DNA of 64,000 nucleotides, taken from contig JAQMRL010000004.1 in the NCBI GenBank assembly GCA_035578175.1, positions 36,572,901 to 36,636,900 on the forward strand. Direction: 5' to 3'. Source of the stretch: Catonia carolina (Eukaryota; Arthropoda; Insecta; Hemiptera; Achilidae). The notes under the pieces were generated by a model. That model did not search any database. It was not told where the DNA came from and worked only from the letters and a program-made list of their open reading frames with translations. How positions within the stretch are numbered: position 1 is the first letter of the stretch; each line of letters starts with the position of its first letter. Made by a program: the position numbers and the translations under genes. Below, piece after piece: positions 12,209 through 23,297 of the stretch.

Positions 12209-13668
12209 AGACGTTTTCATTGGTTGATATCGGATGACGTAGTGAACTATTATGAGCCCTCTGATTGGACAATATTAGCCAATCAAAATGTCGCCTCAGA
12301 AGACAACTGATTGGTTAGACATGAAAATTTTTCATTGGTTGAAAATACCAGTTTCTGATTGGTCCAATATTGTATCTTATATTGACGTCACACGGACTAC
12401 ACCGTCATTGTAGGCCGCCTCACTCGCAAGACCTAAATAATTATATTTTCAACTGTAGATCAGTTCTATTAGATTTCAATTATATATTTTCAGATATGTT
12501 ATAGACACAAATGGTGCAGAATGAAAAAACATTTGTTAACTAACGCTTTACAATGATTATTTCTTTGTTGATTTAGGATCCGATAATTAACTCAAAATAT
12601 ATAATTAAAATATACACGTTCTGCGCCAACAGAGTAAAATTCCAATTAACAATTCATGTCTCATTAAAAACCATTAGAAATTTGTTGTGCATGGCTCTCT
12701 GTTTATTATTGCTTTAGTTAAAATTGAAACACAAAAATTATAATAACTCTCTGAAATAAGACTGTACGTATTGATAGACTACGCCTATGTTATTTAAGGA
12801 AGATGTTGGTTTCAAAATTAAATTTAATAAACTATTATCAAATTATATTTTTTGTACGATTAATAAGATTAAATTTTTAAATTCTTTCATATCATTGATA
12901 ACATCTTCTCTTTCAAATCCAATCTATCAAGTAACTTAAAATTAGGTAAATAATGATATGTTAAATACTTGGCACAATTAATTTCGGTTTTTAGATCATT
13001 AGGCTAGATGTTAGTTCAAACATTTACAGGTTATCTGAAATAAAAACTAAATATTTAATTCGGTTATTTTTTCATTGGTTATAACCGTATCACTCAGTAG
13101 AAGCGTGTTTTCATGACCGTAGCAGGCCTTCTAAAACATTTTTCCGTTCGCACGTCTCGAACGGCGCCTTTAATATATTCACTGCAAGGTCTAACTGCAT
13201 AATCATCAACTGTCACTGTAAGAAGCTCTAAAAGTGTTTATTTCATTAGTACCTCTTATTTTTATAATATGTTTTATTCGAAAATTGCAAGGTAGCCGAC
13301 AAAATAATGTCTTAAATTTAAGCAAGCTTAGATGTGACAACGCAAGCTATTGTTGTCCTTCCTTTTTATGACTTTTTTTATTTCATATTGTGAAAAGCAG
13401 TATAAATTTACTGCTGTTTCATACAATAAACCATAATCATTCCGTACTAGGAAGAACCTTAACAAATTTAAAAATGTTTTTGTTACGCCATTTAATTCTG
13501 GAAAGTATAGCATTTCAGTAGACGTTAATTGTTTAATATTCGGCCGTATCGTTAACTGGGCGGTGACAATGGGCGGATTTATGTAAAAATGTAAGTCGAC
13601 GTCACGCGCAGGAACAGTACCGGACCAATCAGAAAGCTCGATACTGACAAATGACGTAATACTGATTG
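12209..13668 (+). repeat. Unit U8, 1,460 bp deleted A unit
   Basis: An A unit missing about 410 bp. The junction aaaattgc-aaggtagcc near 13287 joins two places that both contain ttgc. It is almost identical to U9; I noticed only one difference in the stretches compared (taatgatatg at 12951 against taatgagatg in U9). Confidence 0.9.
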
Positions 13669-13850
13669 AGACGTTTTCATTGGTTGATATCGGATGACGT
13701 AGTGAACTATTATGAGCCCTCTGATTGGACAATATTAGCCAATCAAAATGTCGCCTCAGAAGACAACTGATTGGTTAGACATGAAAATTTTTCATTGGTT
13801 GAAAATACCAGTTTCTGATTGGTCCAATATTGTATCTTATATTGACGTCA
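13558..13850. promoter_or_regulatory. Promoter-like core, reference copy (U8/U9)
   Basis: Motifs read directly: GGGCGG at 13558 and 13571; GACGTCAC just after 13600; TGACGTAA at 13652; TGACGTAG at 13695; TGACGTCA at 13843-13850. CCAAT pentamers lie on plus at 13625, 13739 and 13824 and on minus (ATTGG) at 13679, 13724, 13770, 13794 and 13818, making eight in about 205 bp. Other cores lie around the unit starts listed here. B cores lose two pentamers (actaatc, ggtcctat). Known factors for these motifs are NF-Y, CREB/ATF and Sp1/KLF; activity here is inference. The core is richer in G, C and CpG than the body. Confidence 0.55.
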
Positions 13851-15127
13851 CACGGACTACACCGTCATTGTAGGCCGCCTCACTCGCAAGACCTAAATAA
13901 TTATATTTTCAACTGTAGATCAGTTCTATTAGATTTCAATTATATATTTTCAGATATGTTATAGACACAAATGGTGCAGAATGAAAAAACATTTGTTAAC
14001 TAACGCTTTACAATGATTATTTCTTTGTTGATTTAGGATCCGATAATTAACTCAAAATATATAATTAAAATATACACGTTCTGCGCCAACAGAGTAAAAT
14101 TCCAATTAACAATTCATGTCTCATTAAAAACCATTAGAAATTTGTTGTGCATGGCTCTCTGTTTATTATTGCTTTAGTTAAAATTGAAACACAAAAATTA
14201 TAATAACTCTCTGAAATAAGACTGTACGTATTGATAGACTACGCCTATGTTATTTAAGGAAGATGTTGGTTTCAAAATTAAATTTAATAAACTATTATCA
14301 AATTATATTTTTTGTACGATTAATAAGATTAAATTTTTAAATTCTTTCATATCATTGATAACATCTTCTCTTTCAAATCCAATCTATCAAGTAACTTAAA
14401 ATTAGGTAAATAATGAGATGTTAAATACTTGGCACAATTAATTTCGGTTTTTAGATCATTAGGCTAGATGTTAGTTCAAACATTTACAGGTTATCTGAAA
14501 TAAAAACTAAATATTTAATTCGGTTATTTTTTCATTGGTTATAACCGTATCACTCAGTAGAAGCGTGTTTTCATGACCGTAGCAGGCCTTCTAAAACATT
14601 TTTCCGTTCGCACGTCTCGAACGGCGCCTTTAATATATTCACTGCAAGGTCTAACTGCATAATCATCAACTGTCACTGTAAGAAGCTCTAAAAGTGTTTA
14701 TTTCATTAGTACCTCTTATTTTTATAATATGTTTTATTCGAAAATTGCAAGGTAGCCGACAAAATAATGTCTTAAATTTAAGCAAGCTTAGATGTGACAA
14801 CGCAAGTCATTGTTGTCCTTCCTTTTTATGACTTTTTTATTTCATATTGTGAAAAGCAGTATAAATTTACTGCTGTTTCATACAATAAACCATAATCATT
14901 CCGTACTAGGAAGAACCTTAACAAATTTAAAAATGTTTTTGTTACGCCATTTAATTCTGGAAAGTATAGCATTTCAGTAGACGTTAATTGTTTAATATTC
15001 GGCCGTATCGTTAACTGGGCGGTGACAATGGGCGGATTTATGTAAAAATGTAAGTCGACGTCACGCGCAGGAACAGTACCGGACCAATCAGAAAGCTCGA
15101 TACTGACAAATGACGTAATACTGATTG
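13669..15127 (+). repeat. Unit U9, 1,460 bp deleted A unit
   Basis: Tandem neighbour of U8 with the same TTGC deletion junction (about 14747). The pair is the youngest-looking duplication in the window. The poly-T before atttcatattg is one T shorter than in U8. Confidence 0.9.
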
Positions 15128-17053
15128 AGACGTTTTCATTGGTTGATATCGGATGACGTAGTGAACTATTATGAGCCCTCTGATTGGACAATATTAGCCA
15201 ATCAAAATGTCGCCTCAGAAGACAACTGATTGGTTAGACATGAAAATTTTTCATTGGTTGAAAATACCAGTTTCTGATTGGTCCAATATTGTATCTTATA
15301 TTGACGTCACACGGACTACACCGTCATTGTAGGCCGCCTCACTCGCAAGACCTAAATAATTATATTTTCTACTGTAGATCAGTTCTATTACATTTTAATT
15401 ATATATTTTCACATATGTTATAGACACAAATGGTGCAGAATTAAAATCATTCGTTAACTAACGCTTTATAATGATTATTTCTTTGTTTATTTAGGATCCG
15501 ATAATTAACTCAAAATATATAATTAAAATATACACGTTCTGCGCCAACAGTGTGAAATTCCAATTAACAATTCATGTCTCCTTAAAAAAACATTAGAAAT
15601 TTAGTTGTGCATGGCTCTCTGTTTATTATTGCTTTAGTTAATAGTCAAAAAAAAAAATTATAATAACTCTTTGAAATAAGACCGTACGTATTGACAGACT
15701 ACCCCTATGTTTTATAAGGAAGATGTTGGTTCGAACATTAAATTGAGTAAACTATTATCAAATTATATTTTTTATACGATTAATAAGATTCAATTTTTAC
15801 ATTTCTTCATAACATTGATAACATCCTTTCTTTCAAATCCAATCTATTAAATAACTTAAATATAGGTAAATAATGAGATGTTAAATACTTGGCACAATTA
15901 ATTTAAGTTTTTAGATCATTAGGCTAGATGTTCGTTCAAACATTTACAGGTTATCTAAAATAAAAAATAAATATTAAATTCGGTTACTTTTTTATTGTTT
16001 ATAACCGCTCACTCAACCGCTCACTCAACCGCTCGCTTGGTTATTATTGTTTAAATCGCTTCACTCAGTAGAAGCGTGTTTTCATGAGCGTAGCAGGCCT
16101 TCTAAAAATATTTTCAGTTCGCACGTTTCAAACGGCGCCTTTAATATATTCACTGCAAGGTCTAACTGCATAATCATCAACTGTCATTGTAAGAAACTCT
16201 AAAAGTGTTTATTTCATTAGTACCTCTTATTTTCTTAATATGTTTTAGTCGAAAATTTGCTTCTCTCGCTAAGAAAACAGAAAGAATATTGTAGCCGTGG
16301 AAGTAGCAGTTAAAATTTAAGAAATATTTCACAGTTTAACTGCCTCTTGTAGGCAATACTAAATTTTCGCATCACAAAATAAAATAATGACACAAGCAGC
16401 GAATAACGGCGGAGAAATGTCAAAAATATTGCCAAAAAATTTTTCATATCGTTAACCGTTTTTAGTGTGACTGATTGTCGTTAAAAGGGCACAGGTTCTA
16501 TTTTGCTCTTACTAGGTATTGTTAAAGTATATTCTAAATTTCAGTTTGGTAATTCCGGCGATTCTACTGAGGATTAGTTGACAAAAAAAACTTCAGAGAC
16601 GTCCTTATTAGAATAAACTTTAATATACAATGAAAAAATCACAATGTGTTACGTTAGTAGAGTAGTGTTTGCATGGTAGCCGACAAAATAATGTCTTAAA
16701 TTTAAGCAAGCTTAGATGTGACAACGCAAGCTATTGTTGTCCTTCCTTTTTATGACTTTCTTTATTTCATATTGTGAAAAGCAGTATAAATAGTACTGCT
16801 GTTTCATACCATAAATTATAATCATTCCATACTCGGAAGAACCTTAACAAGTTTAAAAATGTTTTTGTTACGCGTTTTAATTCTGGAAAGTATAGCATTT
16901 CAGTAGACGTTAATTGTTTAATATTCGGCCGTATCGTTAACTGGGCGGTGACAACGGGCGGATTTATGTAAAAATGTAAGTCGACGTCTCGCGCAGGAAC
17001 AGTACCGGACCAATCAGAAAGCTCGATACTAACAATGGACGTAATACTGATTG
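15128..17053 (+). repeat. Unit U10, subfamily A with minisatellite
   Basis: A unit of 1,926 bp with three ctcactcaaccg-type repeats at about 16002-16050. The body is close to U3 and U27, and like them it is followed by a 309 bp truncated unit, so it marks the end of a higher-order block. Confidence 0.9.
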
Positions 17054-17544
17054 AGACGTTTTCATTGGTTGATATCGGGTGACGTAGTGAACTATTATGA
17101 GCCCTCTGATTGGACAATATTAACCAATCAAAAGAAGAACCCTAAAAAAAAGAAGAACCCTAACAAAATTCAACATGTTTTTGGTAGGTGTTTTAATTCT
17201 GAAACGTATTGCATTTCAGTAGACGTTATTCTCTATTATTCGGCCGTATAATTAACTGGGCGGTGGCAATGGGCGGATCTTATGTAAAAATGTTAGGCGA
17301 CGTCACGCGCAGGAACAGTACCGGATCAATCAGGAAGCTCGACACTGACAAATGACTGAATGAGACGACTTCATTGGTTCATATCGGATGACGTAGTGAA
17401 CTATAAGGAGCTCTCTGATTGGACAATAATAACTAATGAAAATCACGCCTAAGAAGACATCTGATTGGTTAGTTTTGGAGATTTTTCAGTGGTTGAGAAT
17501 ACTCTACTCTGATTGGTCCTATATTATACCTGCCTTTGACGTCA
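16943..17544. promoter_or_regulatory. Double promoter-like core (U11/U12)
   Basis: Two cores about 309 bp apart, from GGGCGG at 16943 to TGACGTCA at 17537-17544. The second core lies about 480 bp from the LINE insertion, whose own transcription would run towards the core. Confidence 0.5.
17054..17362 (+). repeat. Unit U11, truncated 309 bp unit
   Basis: Same core-to-core junction as U4, with the aagaaccctaaaaaaaag element at about 17134-17160. Confidence 0.9.
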
Positions 17545-18021
17545 CACGCGCGTTGTCGTCATTGTAGGCCGCCTTACTCGCAAGAATTAAATAATAATTT
17601 TTTTCTACTGTACATCAAATCTATTACATTTTAGTTGTATATTTTCGGATATGTTAAAGACACAAATAGTGCGAAAGAAATAAAATTTCGTTAAGTAACG
17701 CTCTCTAATGATTATTTCTTTGTTGATTTAGGAACTGATAGTTAACTCAAAACGTATAATAAAAATATACACGTTCTGCGCCAATAGTGTAAAACTCTAA
17801 TCAGCAATTAATTCCTAGTTAAAATAACGTTAGAAAATTAGTTGTGCAGTGCTCTCTGTTTATTAGTACTATAGTAAAAATTCAAGCACAAAAATTACAA
17901 TAATTCTTAGAAATAAAACCGTGCGTATTGATGTACTACGCCTATGTTATTTGAGGTAGATGTTGGTTTGAACATTAAATTTAATAAACTATTATCAGAT
18001 TATATTTTTTGTGCGATTAAT

Positions 18022-18195
18022 AATAATAATAATAATAGCCTTTCTTTATTAGTCTCCTTTAAAATTACATACTTTACATTAAGTAGATACATTACACATA
18101 AGACAATAACTATGTAATAAATAATTATATTAAAAAAAACAAATAAATTTATAAATTTTTAAACTTTAATGTTCAAATAAAATCATAATTTCTTT

Positions 18196-18243
<48 letters not shown>

Positions 18244-18260
18244 TATTTAGGAAACTAGGC
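18022..18260 (-). other. LINE 3' region with (TTA)n tail and (TA)n tract
   Basis: Untranslated 3' part of LINE copy 1. The left edge is a run of aat triplets (18022-18036), a microsatellite tail typical of RTE-type elements. An uninterrupted (TA)n tract lies at about 18203-18241, roughly twice as long as in copies 2 and 3, which also have a longer poly-T beside it. Confidence 0.75.
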
Positions 18261-21200
18261 CTATTTTTGGGCAACGGCCTCTCCCAATGTTTTCCAACGG
18301 GATTTGTCTCTTGTTGTAATTTGCCAATGTGCACCGGCATGTTTTTTGACCAATTCGTCGTCCCACCTCAAACACTGTCTACCTCTACGCCTGATATTTT
18401 CAATCGGTTGCCATTCTGTAACTCGTTTTGTCCATCTGTCGTCATTTAGCCGTAACACATTTCCAGCCCAATTCCATTTCAGTCGCTTTGCCACTTCGAC
18501 AACATTTTGAAGTTGTGTTCTCCTCCTTAGTTCTGTGTTTTTGATCTTGTCTCGGAAGGAAACCCCTAACATGCTCCGTTCCATGGCTCTTTGAGTGACT
18601 CTCAGTCTGTATACGTCCTTCTTTGACAAAGTCCATGTCTGTGCGCCGTAGGTCATGCAAGGAAGCACACAACAATTAAAAGCTAAGGTCTTTAATCTTT
18701 GAGACATTTTGCTTTTAAATATAAACTTCATTGACCAGTATTTTCTCCAAGCCAAAGTCATTCTTCGGTTTACTTCCTTACTGCATCCATTCCTAAAAGA
18801 AATTGTCTGTCCCAGATAAATCGCCTCATTTACCCATATTAATTTTTTACCATTTAGGACAATATCCTCTCGCTTACTGTTAGTGAGAAGAATAGTTTTA
18901 TCATTATTTATCTCAAGTCTCGCTAATAGGCTAGCTTGCTGTAGTTCTTCTAGCACACCGCTTAATTCCGTTGGTGATTTCGCAAATAATGTAATATCAT
19001 CTGCAAATCTTACATTACTTATGTTTCTTCCATTCACTCTTATACCCTTTTCATCCCAATCCAAATTTTTGAAAACTGAATCCAATGTTACATTGAAAAG
19101 ATCGGGTGAGAGAGGATCGCCCTGTTTGTCACCTCGTCCAACTGGAAAAAAATCGCCCGGATTCTCTAGGACCACTAGAGCTTCGCCATTTTTGTACCAA
19201 TGCCATAATACTCTTAATATTCTTTCATCTATCCCTAGCTCTTGTAATCCCTTAAAAACAGATACCAGTTTCACAGAATCAAAAGCCTTCGCAAAGCCCA
19301 CCAAAGCTATATAAATTTCTATGTTATATTCTCTGCATTTTTCGATCAGCTGGTTCACTACCTGCAAATGATCCACAGTTGAAAACCCAGGGCGAAAACC
19401 CGCTTGTTCAATGTGTTGGTTGTACTCCACAATCGGTTTCATACGTCGTTGTATAATCTTAGCGAAAACTTTACTCAATGATGAAGAAAGAGTAATAGGA
19501 CGGTAATTTTTAATATCCGTTACCTCTCCCTTTTTATGAAGCAGAATGATGTCCGATTTAAGCCATTGGCCTGGAACCTTGCCCTGCATCATTATTTGGT
19601 TAAATATGTGTGTTAAATTCTTTGAAATAAAGCACTCTGCCACTCTTAGGTATTCATTTATTATCTTGTCATTTCCTGGTGATTTTCCACTCTTGAGTTT
19701 CTTTAGAACGGAACTGACTTCTTCCTCCAATATGTTAAGAAATGTCCTATGTTCGTCTTGGATTTCTGATGATTTTTTTTTTTTTTTTTTTTTTAAAAAA
19801 CTTAGATGCCACAGCCAGGATATCTTCTCTGCTTCTTTTTACAATTCCGTTTTCATCCCTCAAACCTGACAACCATAATCTACCTTGAGATAAAGATTTC
19901 CTGGTTTTCTTTACAGATAGGTCCGGTTGCATTAGACTTTTCACCAATTCGTTATTGTAAGCATTAATGTCTTTTCTAATATTGTATTTACAAGCTTTAC
20001 ATATAATATTTAATTCTAATTTATCTTCAATAGTTTTATTGTCCTTTCTCCATAATATCGATCTTTTCCTGATTAGTTCTAGTGTAAGGTCACTCAGTTT
20101 ATTATTTCGTCTAATTCCTCTATTCACCTTTCTTTTTGATTCTTTACTTGTGTTAATTATAGTGTTTTCTAACCAGTTGTAATTTTCTTGCATATCACAA
20201 TTTCTTGGTATCCTTTGAACCACTGCATTCTTAATATTCCTCTGAAAGTTTTCTAAGTTAATATGCTGATGTTGATTATTATCTTTAAAAAAATGTCTCC
20301 TAGATCTATCTGTGGTTAGTATTTTGCCTCGTATTAGCCTATGGTCTGAATGGAATTGGAAATTTTTAACTACACTTACATCATGGAACATATTCTTGTT
20401 TTTTGATAGTATAAAATCTATCTCATTTTTATGCTTACCATTTGGCGACAACCATGTCCATTTACGGCCTGCTCTTTTTTTAAAGAAACTGTTCAGAATT
20501 TTTAGGTTAAATTCTTGGCAAAATCTTGTCAATCTCCAACCTCTTGTATTTCTTTTGCCGTAGCCTAAAGCACCAATCGTATCTTGTTCTCCTACCTTCC
20601 TGAGACCTATTTGGGCATTTAAATCTCCCATTATTATTGTTTCTTCCCTGTAATTTGTTTTCTTCTCTTCTAATTCCTCTATTAATAAGTTATAGAATTG
20701 TTCGATTTCTTCTTCAGTAGAAGAGCTGGTCGGTGCATACACTTGAATAAACCGTAGTATCACTTGGTTTCGTCTAATACTGAGGGTAGAGATTCTATCT
20801 GATATAGGTTTGAATTCTAAAATATCATTTCTAAATTTATTATGGTGAACTAAAAAACCCGTTCCATTTTTACCGGATACTTCTCCGAAATAGAAAAATA
20901 TAAATTTGCTTTTCCTCTCAATTATTTTTTCACCTTGTCTTCTTATTTCCGATAATCCTAATATGTCAATATCACTATTGCTTAAAGCTTGTTCAAGTTC
21001 TACAATTTGTTCTTCAGACATTAAAGATCTTACATTTAAAGTGCTGAATGTACTATAATTTACTTTATAGTTTTTGTTTGATTGTGAAGTGGTGTGTATT
21101 GCTGAGTTATTTCTATTTCTAGTTGGGAGGTATTGGTCTCTTGCCCCCTTGCTGACCAAACGTTCTGGGGGTGTTGTTTTTGTGAATGAGTTGCTTTTTA

Positions 21201-21285
21201 TATTATCACATTCTGTTTTCCCTATTTTACAATCGTATTTTTTAACATTTTTTGTCCTTATCTTGAGTCTAGTTTCCTCTAATTT
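18261..21285 (-). pseudogene. LINE ORF2: endonuclease and reverse transcriptase, broken
   Basis: The open frame runs from the in-frame stop near 21286 and has no ATG before the endonuclease. APE endonuclease (21159 to about 20300): LNVRSL, the catalytic E in GLSEIR, VYAPTS, GDLNAQIG and the SDH near its end are all present. At 19773-19794 a run of 22 T (A in the sense strand) shifts the frame. The reverse transcriptase continues in another frame (18261-19730, 489 residues). Motif A reads VGFAKAFDSV: residue 145 (codon at 19296-19298, ggc) is Gly where the catalytic Asp belongs, one transition away. GDKQGDPLSP and FADDI are intact. The C-terminal part has the YGAQTW block and a basic WDDE region. 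The protein cannot be made in full and would lack polymerase activity. Confidence 0.85.
19773..19794 (-). repeat. A22 homopolymer causing the ORF2 frameshift
   Basis: Twenty-two T on the plus strand lie between the endonuclease frame (ends in a run of Lys) and the reverse transcriptase frame (resumes at SSEIQDEHRT). The exact length may be an assembly or sequencing error, so the frameshift itself is less certain than the motif A change. Confidence 0.7.
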
Positions 21286-21323
21286 TCATTCATTCCTGTC
21301 GTTAATTTTGTCTTCATCCTTAT

Positions 21324-22037
21324 CTATAAGAAAACTTTCAATTGAGTTTTTCCTTTTATTTTCACTTTTCTTTGTTTTTTTTTAACTATTTGCGCTGCTG
21401 GAGAATTTTGTTTAATCGATCCTTTGGGTGATTCACTCAGTAGACGCTTTTTAGGTTTTTCTGTTCCTTCTCTAACTATTAGTTTGTCATATCGTATAAT
21501 GGCAAACTTTCCTTCTGACCTTGCTTTCTTCAAATCTACCTGGAGTTGTTTTCTAACTTGTATGACTTTTGGTGGGAAATCCTCAGAGATAAAAATATTT
21601 GATCCCTTTAAGCATTTTGCCTGTGTGATTATGTTTATTTTCTTTCTAGAAGAAACAAGCCCCACGATGACAAGTCTATTTTTATTTTCAGTCGCCCGGC
21701 CTATTCGTCTTATAAAATCTATTTCATTATCCTCTATATTTACCTTAAGTTTAGTTCTAATTAAATGGAAAACCGTGTTCTCAAGGTCCATATTATTTCC
21801 TTGTCCTTCTTCTAGGCCGTTTATAATTAAATTTTTCTTCCTATTCTCACGTTCTAGAAAATCAATTCTTTTTTCTTGCTCTTTAATGGTGTTATTCAGT
21901 GACATCAAGGAGTCTTGAAAATTCTCAGTGGGTTGCTTTGAAAATTTGCTCAGCTCTTCTTTGATGTTTGCTTTTATTTCTTTTTTCATTTCTTCTTTAA
22001 AGTTATCCAGTATTTTTTTGAAGGAGTCTAAATCCAT
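21324..22037 (-). CDS. LINE ORF1 protein, coiled coil plus RRM-like domain
   Basis: This open frame of 237 residues starts at ATG and is intact. Residues 1 to about 70 are charged and heptad-like (LNNTIKEQEKRIDFLERENR), a likely trimer or dimer coiled coil. From about 68 to 175 (NLIINGLEE, FIRRIGRATENKNRLVIVGL, FISEDFPP, KARSEGKFAIIRYDKLIV) the pattern matches the RRM and C-terminal domain of L1-type ORF1 proteins, which coat the element RNA as nucleic-acid chaperones. The tail is strongly basic (KKKQRKVKIKGK). ORF2 follows after a gap of about 165 bp. It is the only undamaged transposon protein in the window; copies 2 and 3 have lost it or run off the window. Confidence 0.7.
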   Translation of the reverse strand: MDLDSFKKILDNFKEEMKKEIKANIKEELSKFSKQPTENFQDSLMSLNNTIKEQEKRIDFLERENRKKNLIINGLEEGQGNNMDLENTVFHLIRTKLKVNIEDNEIDFIRRIGRATENKNRLVIVGLVSSRKKINIITQAKCLKGSNIFISEDFPPKVIQVRKQLQVDLKKARSEGKFAIIRYDKLIVREGTEKPKKRLLSESPKGSIKQNSPAAQIVKKKQRKVKIKGKTQLKVFL

Positions 22038-22139
22038 CTTAATTTTAGATATTATAAAAGTTTTTATGACTGACTGATTTCAATATACAGGCAATAAAAT
22101 TCAGTTCTAAAGAAAATTATTCCGTTATCTATATTTGTA
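22038..22139 (-). other. LINE 5' region, part nearest ORF1
   Basis: Short leader between the ORF1 start codon and the mariner-type insertion. I see no open frame or motif in it. Confidence 0.6.
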
Positions 22140-23295
22140 ACAGGTGATTCAAAAAGAGCGCCGGTTTTTAAACGGCTGGTAAATTTTTGTTTATCGGTTG
22201 GCAACATTGTTAGACCTCATTTCTATTTCGGAGAACATTCCGATTGACGATTCAGTTGTAATTTCTCTTGTTCGCAATGTAGTACTCTCGCAGTCTGTGT
22301 CTAACCATGGAGAAGTTTACTATTGCACAACGAGTGTTAATCGTCAAAACATTTTACCAGAGTGGAGAGAGTTATGCGGCTACTGTCAGGCGACTTCGCG
22401 GTACTCTAGGACGTAATGAAGCACCGAATGAATCAACAGTTCGCAGGCTCATGAAAAAGTTTTTTGAGACGGGTTCAACAGTCGACCTTAAAAGTTCTGG
22501 ACGTCGTCGTTCTGGCCGAACTGAGCAGAACGTTGCGTTGGTTCGTGACAGTGTGGCTGTTAGCCCAGCAAAATCAATACGTCGCCGTTCTCAACAATTG
22601 GGTTTACGATGTTCTTCTGTACGGAGAATTCTTCGGTACGATCTCCAATATCACCCGTATAAAATTCAGTTGACGAAACATTTGAAAGTGGCAGACCACC
22701 AGAAGAGACGACAGTTTGTTGACTGGGTATTAAGAAAACAGCAGGATGATGACACCTTCGCAAACAAAATCATTTTCAGTGATGAGGCGCACTTCCACTT
22801 AAACGGTTTTGTTAATAAACAGAACTGCCGTATGTGGGGTTTAGAAAACCCTCGCGTCACGCTGCAATGTCACGCTGCACGAGAAACAATGTTGTTGCTC
22901 CGTGAACGGTTCCAGGATCGCATCATTTCCCGTAATTCCGACCATCAATAGCCACCAAGGTCGTGTGACTTGACGCCTTGTGGCTTTCATCTTTGAGGTC
23001 ATCTGAAGTCATTGGTGTATGCCAATAAACCCCGAAACATCAATGACTTGAAGGAGGAAATTCGACGGGTTATCGGACAAATGGAAGTCGAAACTTGTCG
23101 TGCAGTAGTATCCAATTTCATGGACAGAGTTGATGCGTGCATGGGCAGTAGAGGAGGACACATGCATGGCATCATTTTTCATACATGAAATCGGAAGGTA
23201 AGATGAACTTGTTGATGTATTTATTTTCAATTTTTCAATAAAATAAATCTCTTAATTTGATATATCAAAACCGGCGCTCTTTTTGAATCACCCCA
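22140..23295 (+). mobile_element. Mariner/Tc1-type transposon nested in the LINE
   Basis: A 1,156 bp element flanked by TA on both sides (22138-22139, 23296-23297). The terminal inverted repeats are about 29 bp with three mismatches near the tips; the shared core is ggtgattcaaaaagagcgcc and onward to ggtttt. It carries one transposase pseudogene in the plus direction. TA target duplication plus a D-type transposase places it in the IS630/Tc1/mariner superfamily. Confidence 0.9.
22307..23188 (+). pseudogene. Mariner-type transposase, internally deleted, two stops
   Basis: ATG at 22307 in a good context (accatgg). Residues 1-55 form a helix-turn-helix (MEKFTIAQRVLIVKTFYQ), followed by a second one near 85-130 (SIRRRSQQLGLRCSSVRRIL). 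The first catalytic Asp is in IIFSDEAHFHLNG (about 160). After MWGLENPRV the frame jumps to CHAARETM: roughly 60 residues that normally hold the second catalytic Asp are missing, without loss of frame. The third acidic residue is replaced by Gly (DLTPCGFHL). In-frame stops are TAG at 22949 and TGA at 22994; the frame then runs to 23188. It is not functional. Confidence 0.85.
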
Positions 23296-23297
23296 TA

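Noticed and set aside
13328..13732. Minus-strand open frames of 84-155 codons in most A units (also at 5373, 9634, 11805, 14826, 16767, 32176, 38803, 43130, 49550, 52009, 58205, 60072, 61964)
   Set aside because: They begin at TTG, have no ATG before the middle of the frame (except U3), lie over the motif cluster, change length with ordinary unit variants, and show no domain. Their conservation follows from unit identity.
18883..21918. Plus-strand open frames across the LINE (18883, 19546, 19967, 20312, 21074, 21424)
   Set aside because: Shadows of the LINE proteins on the other strand; no domain and no start context.
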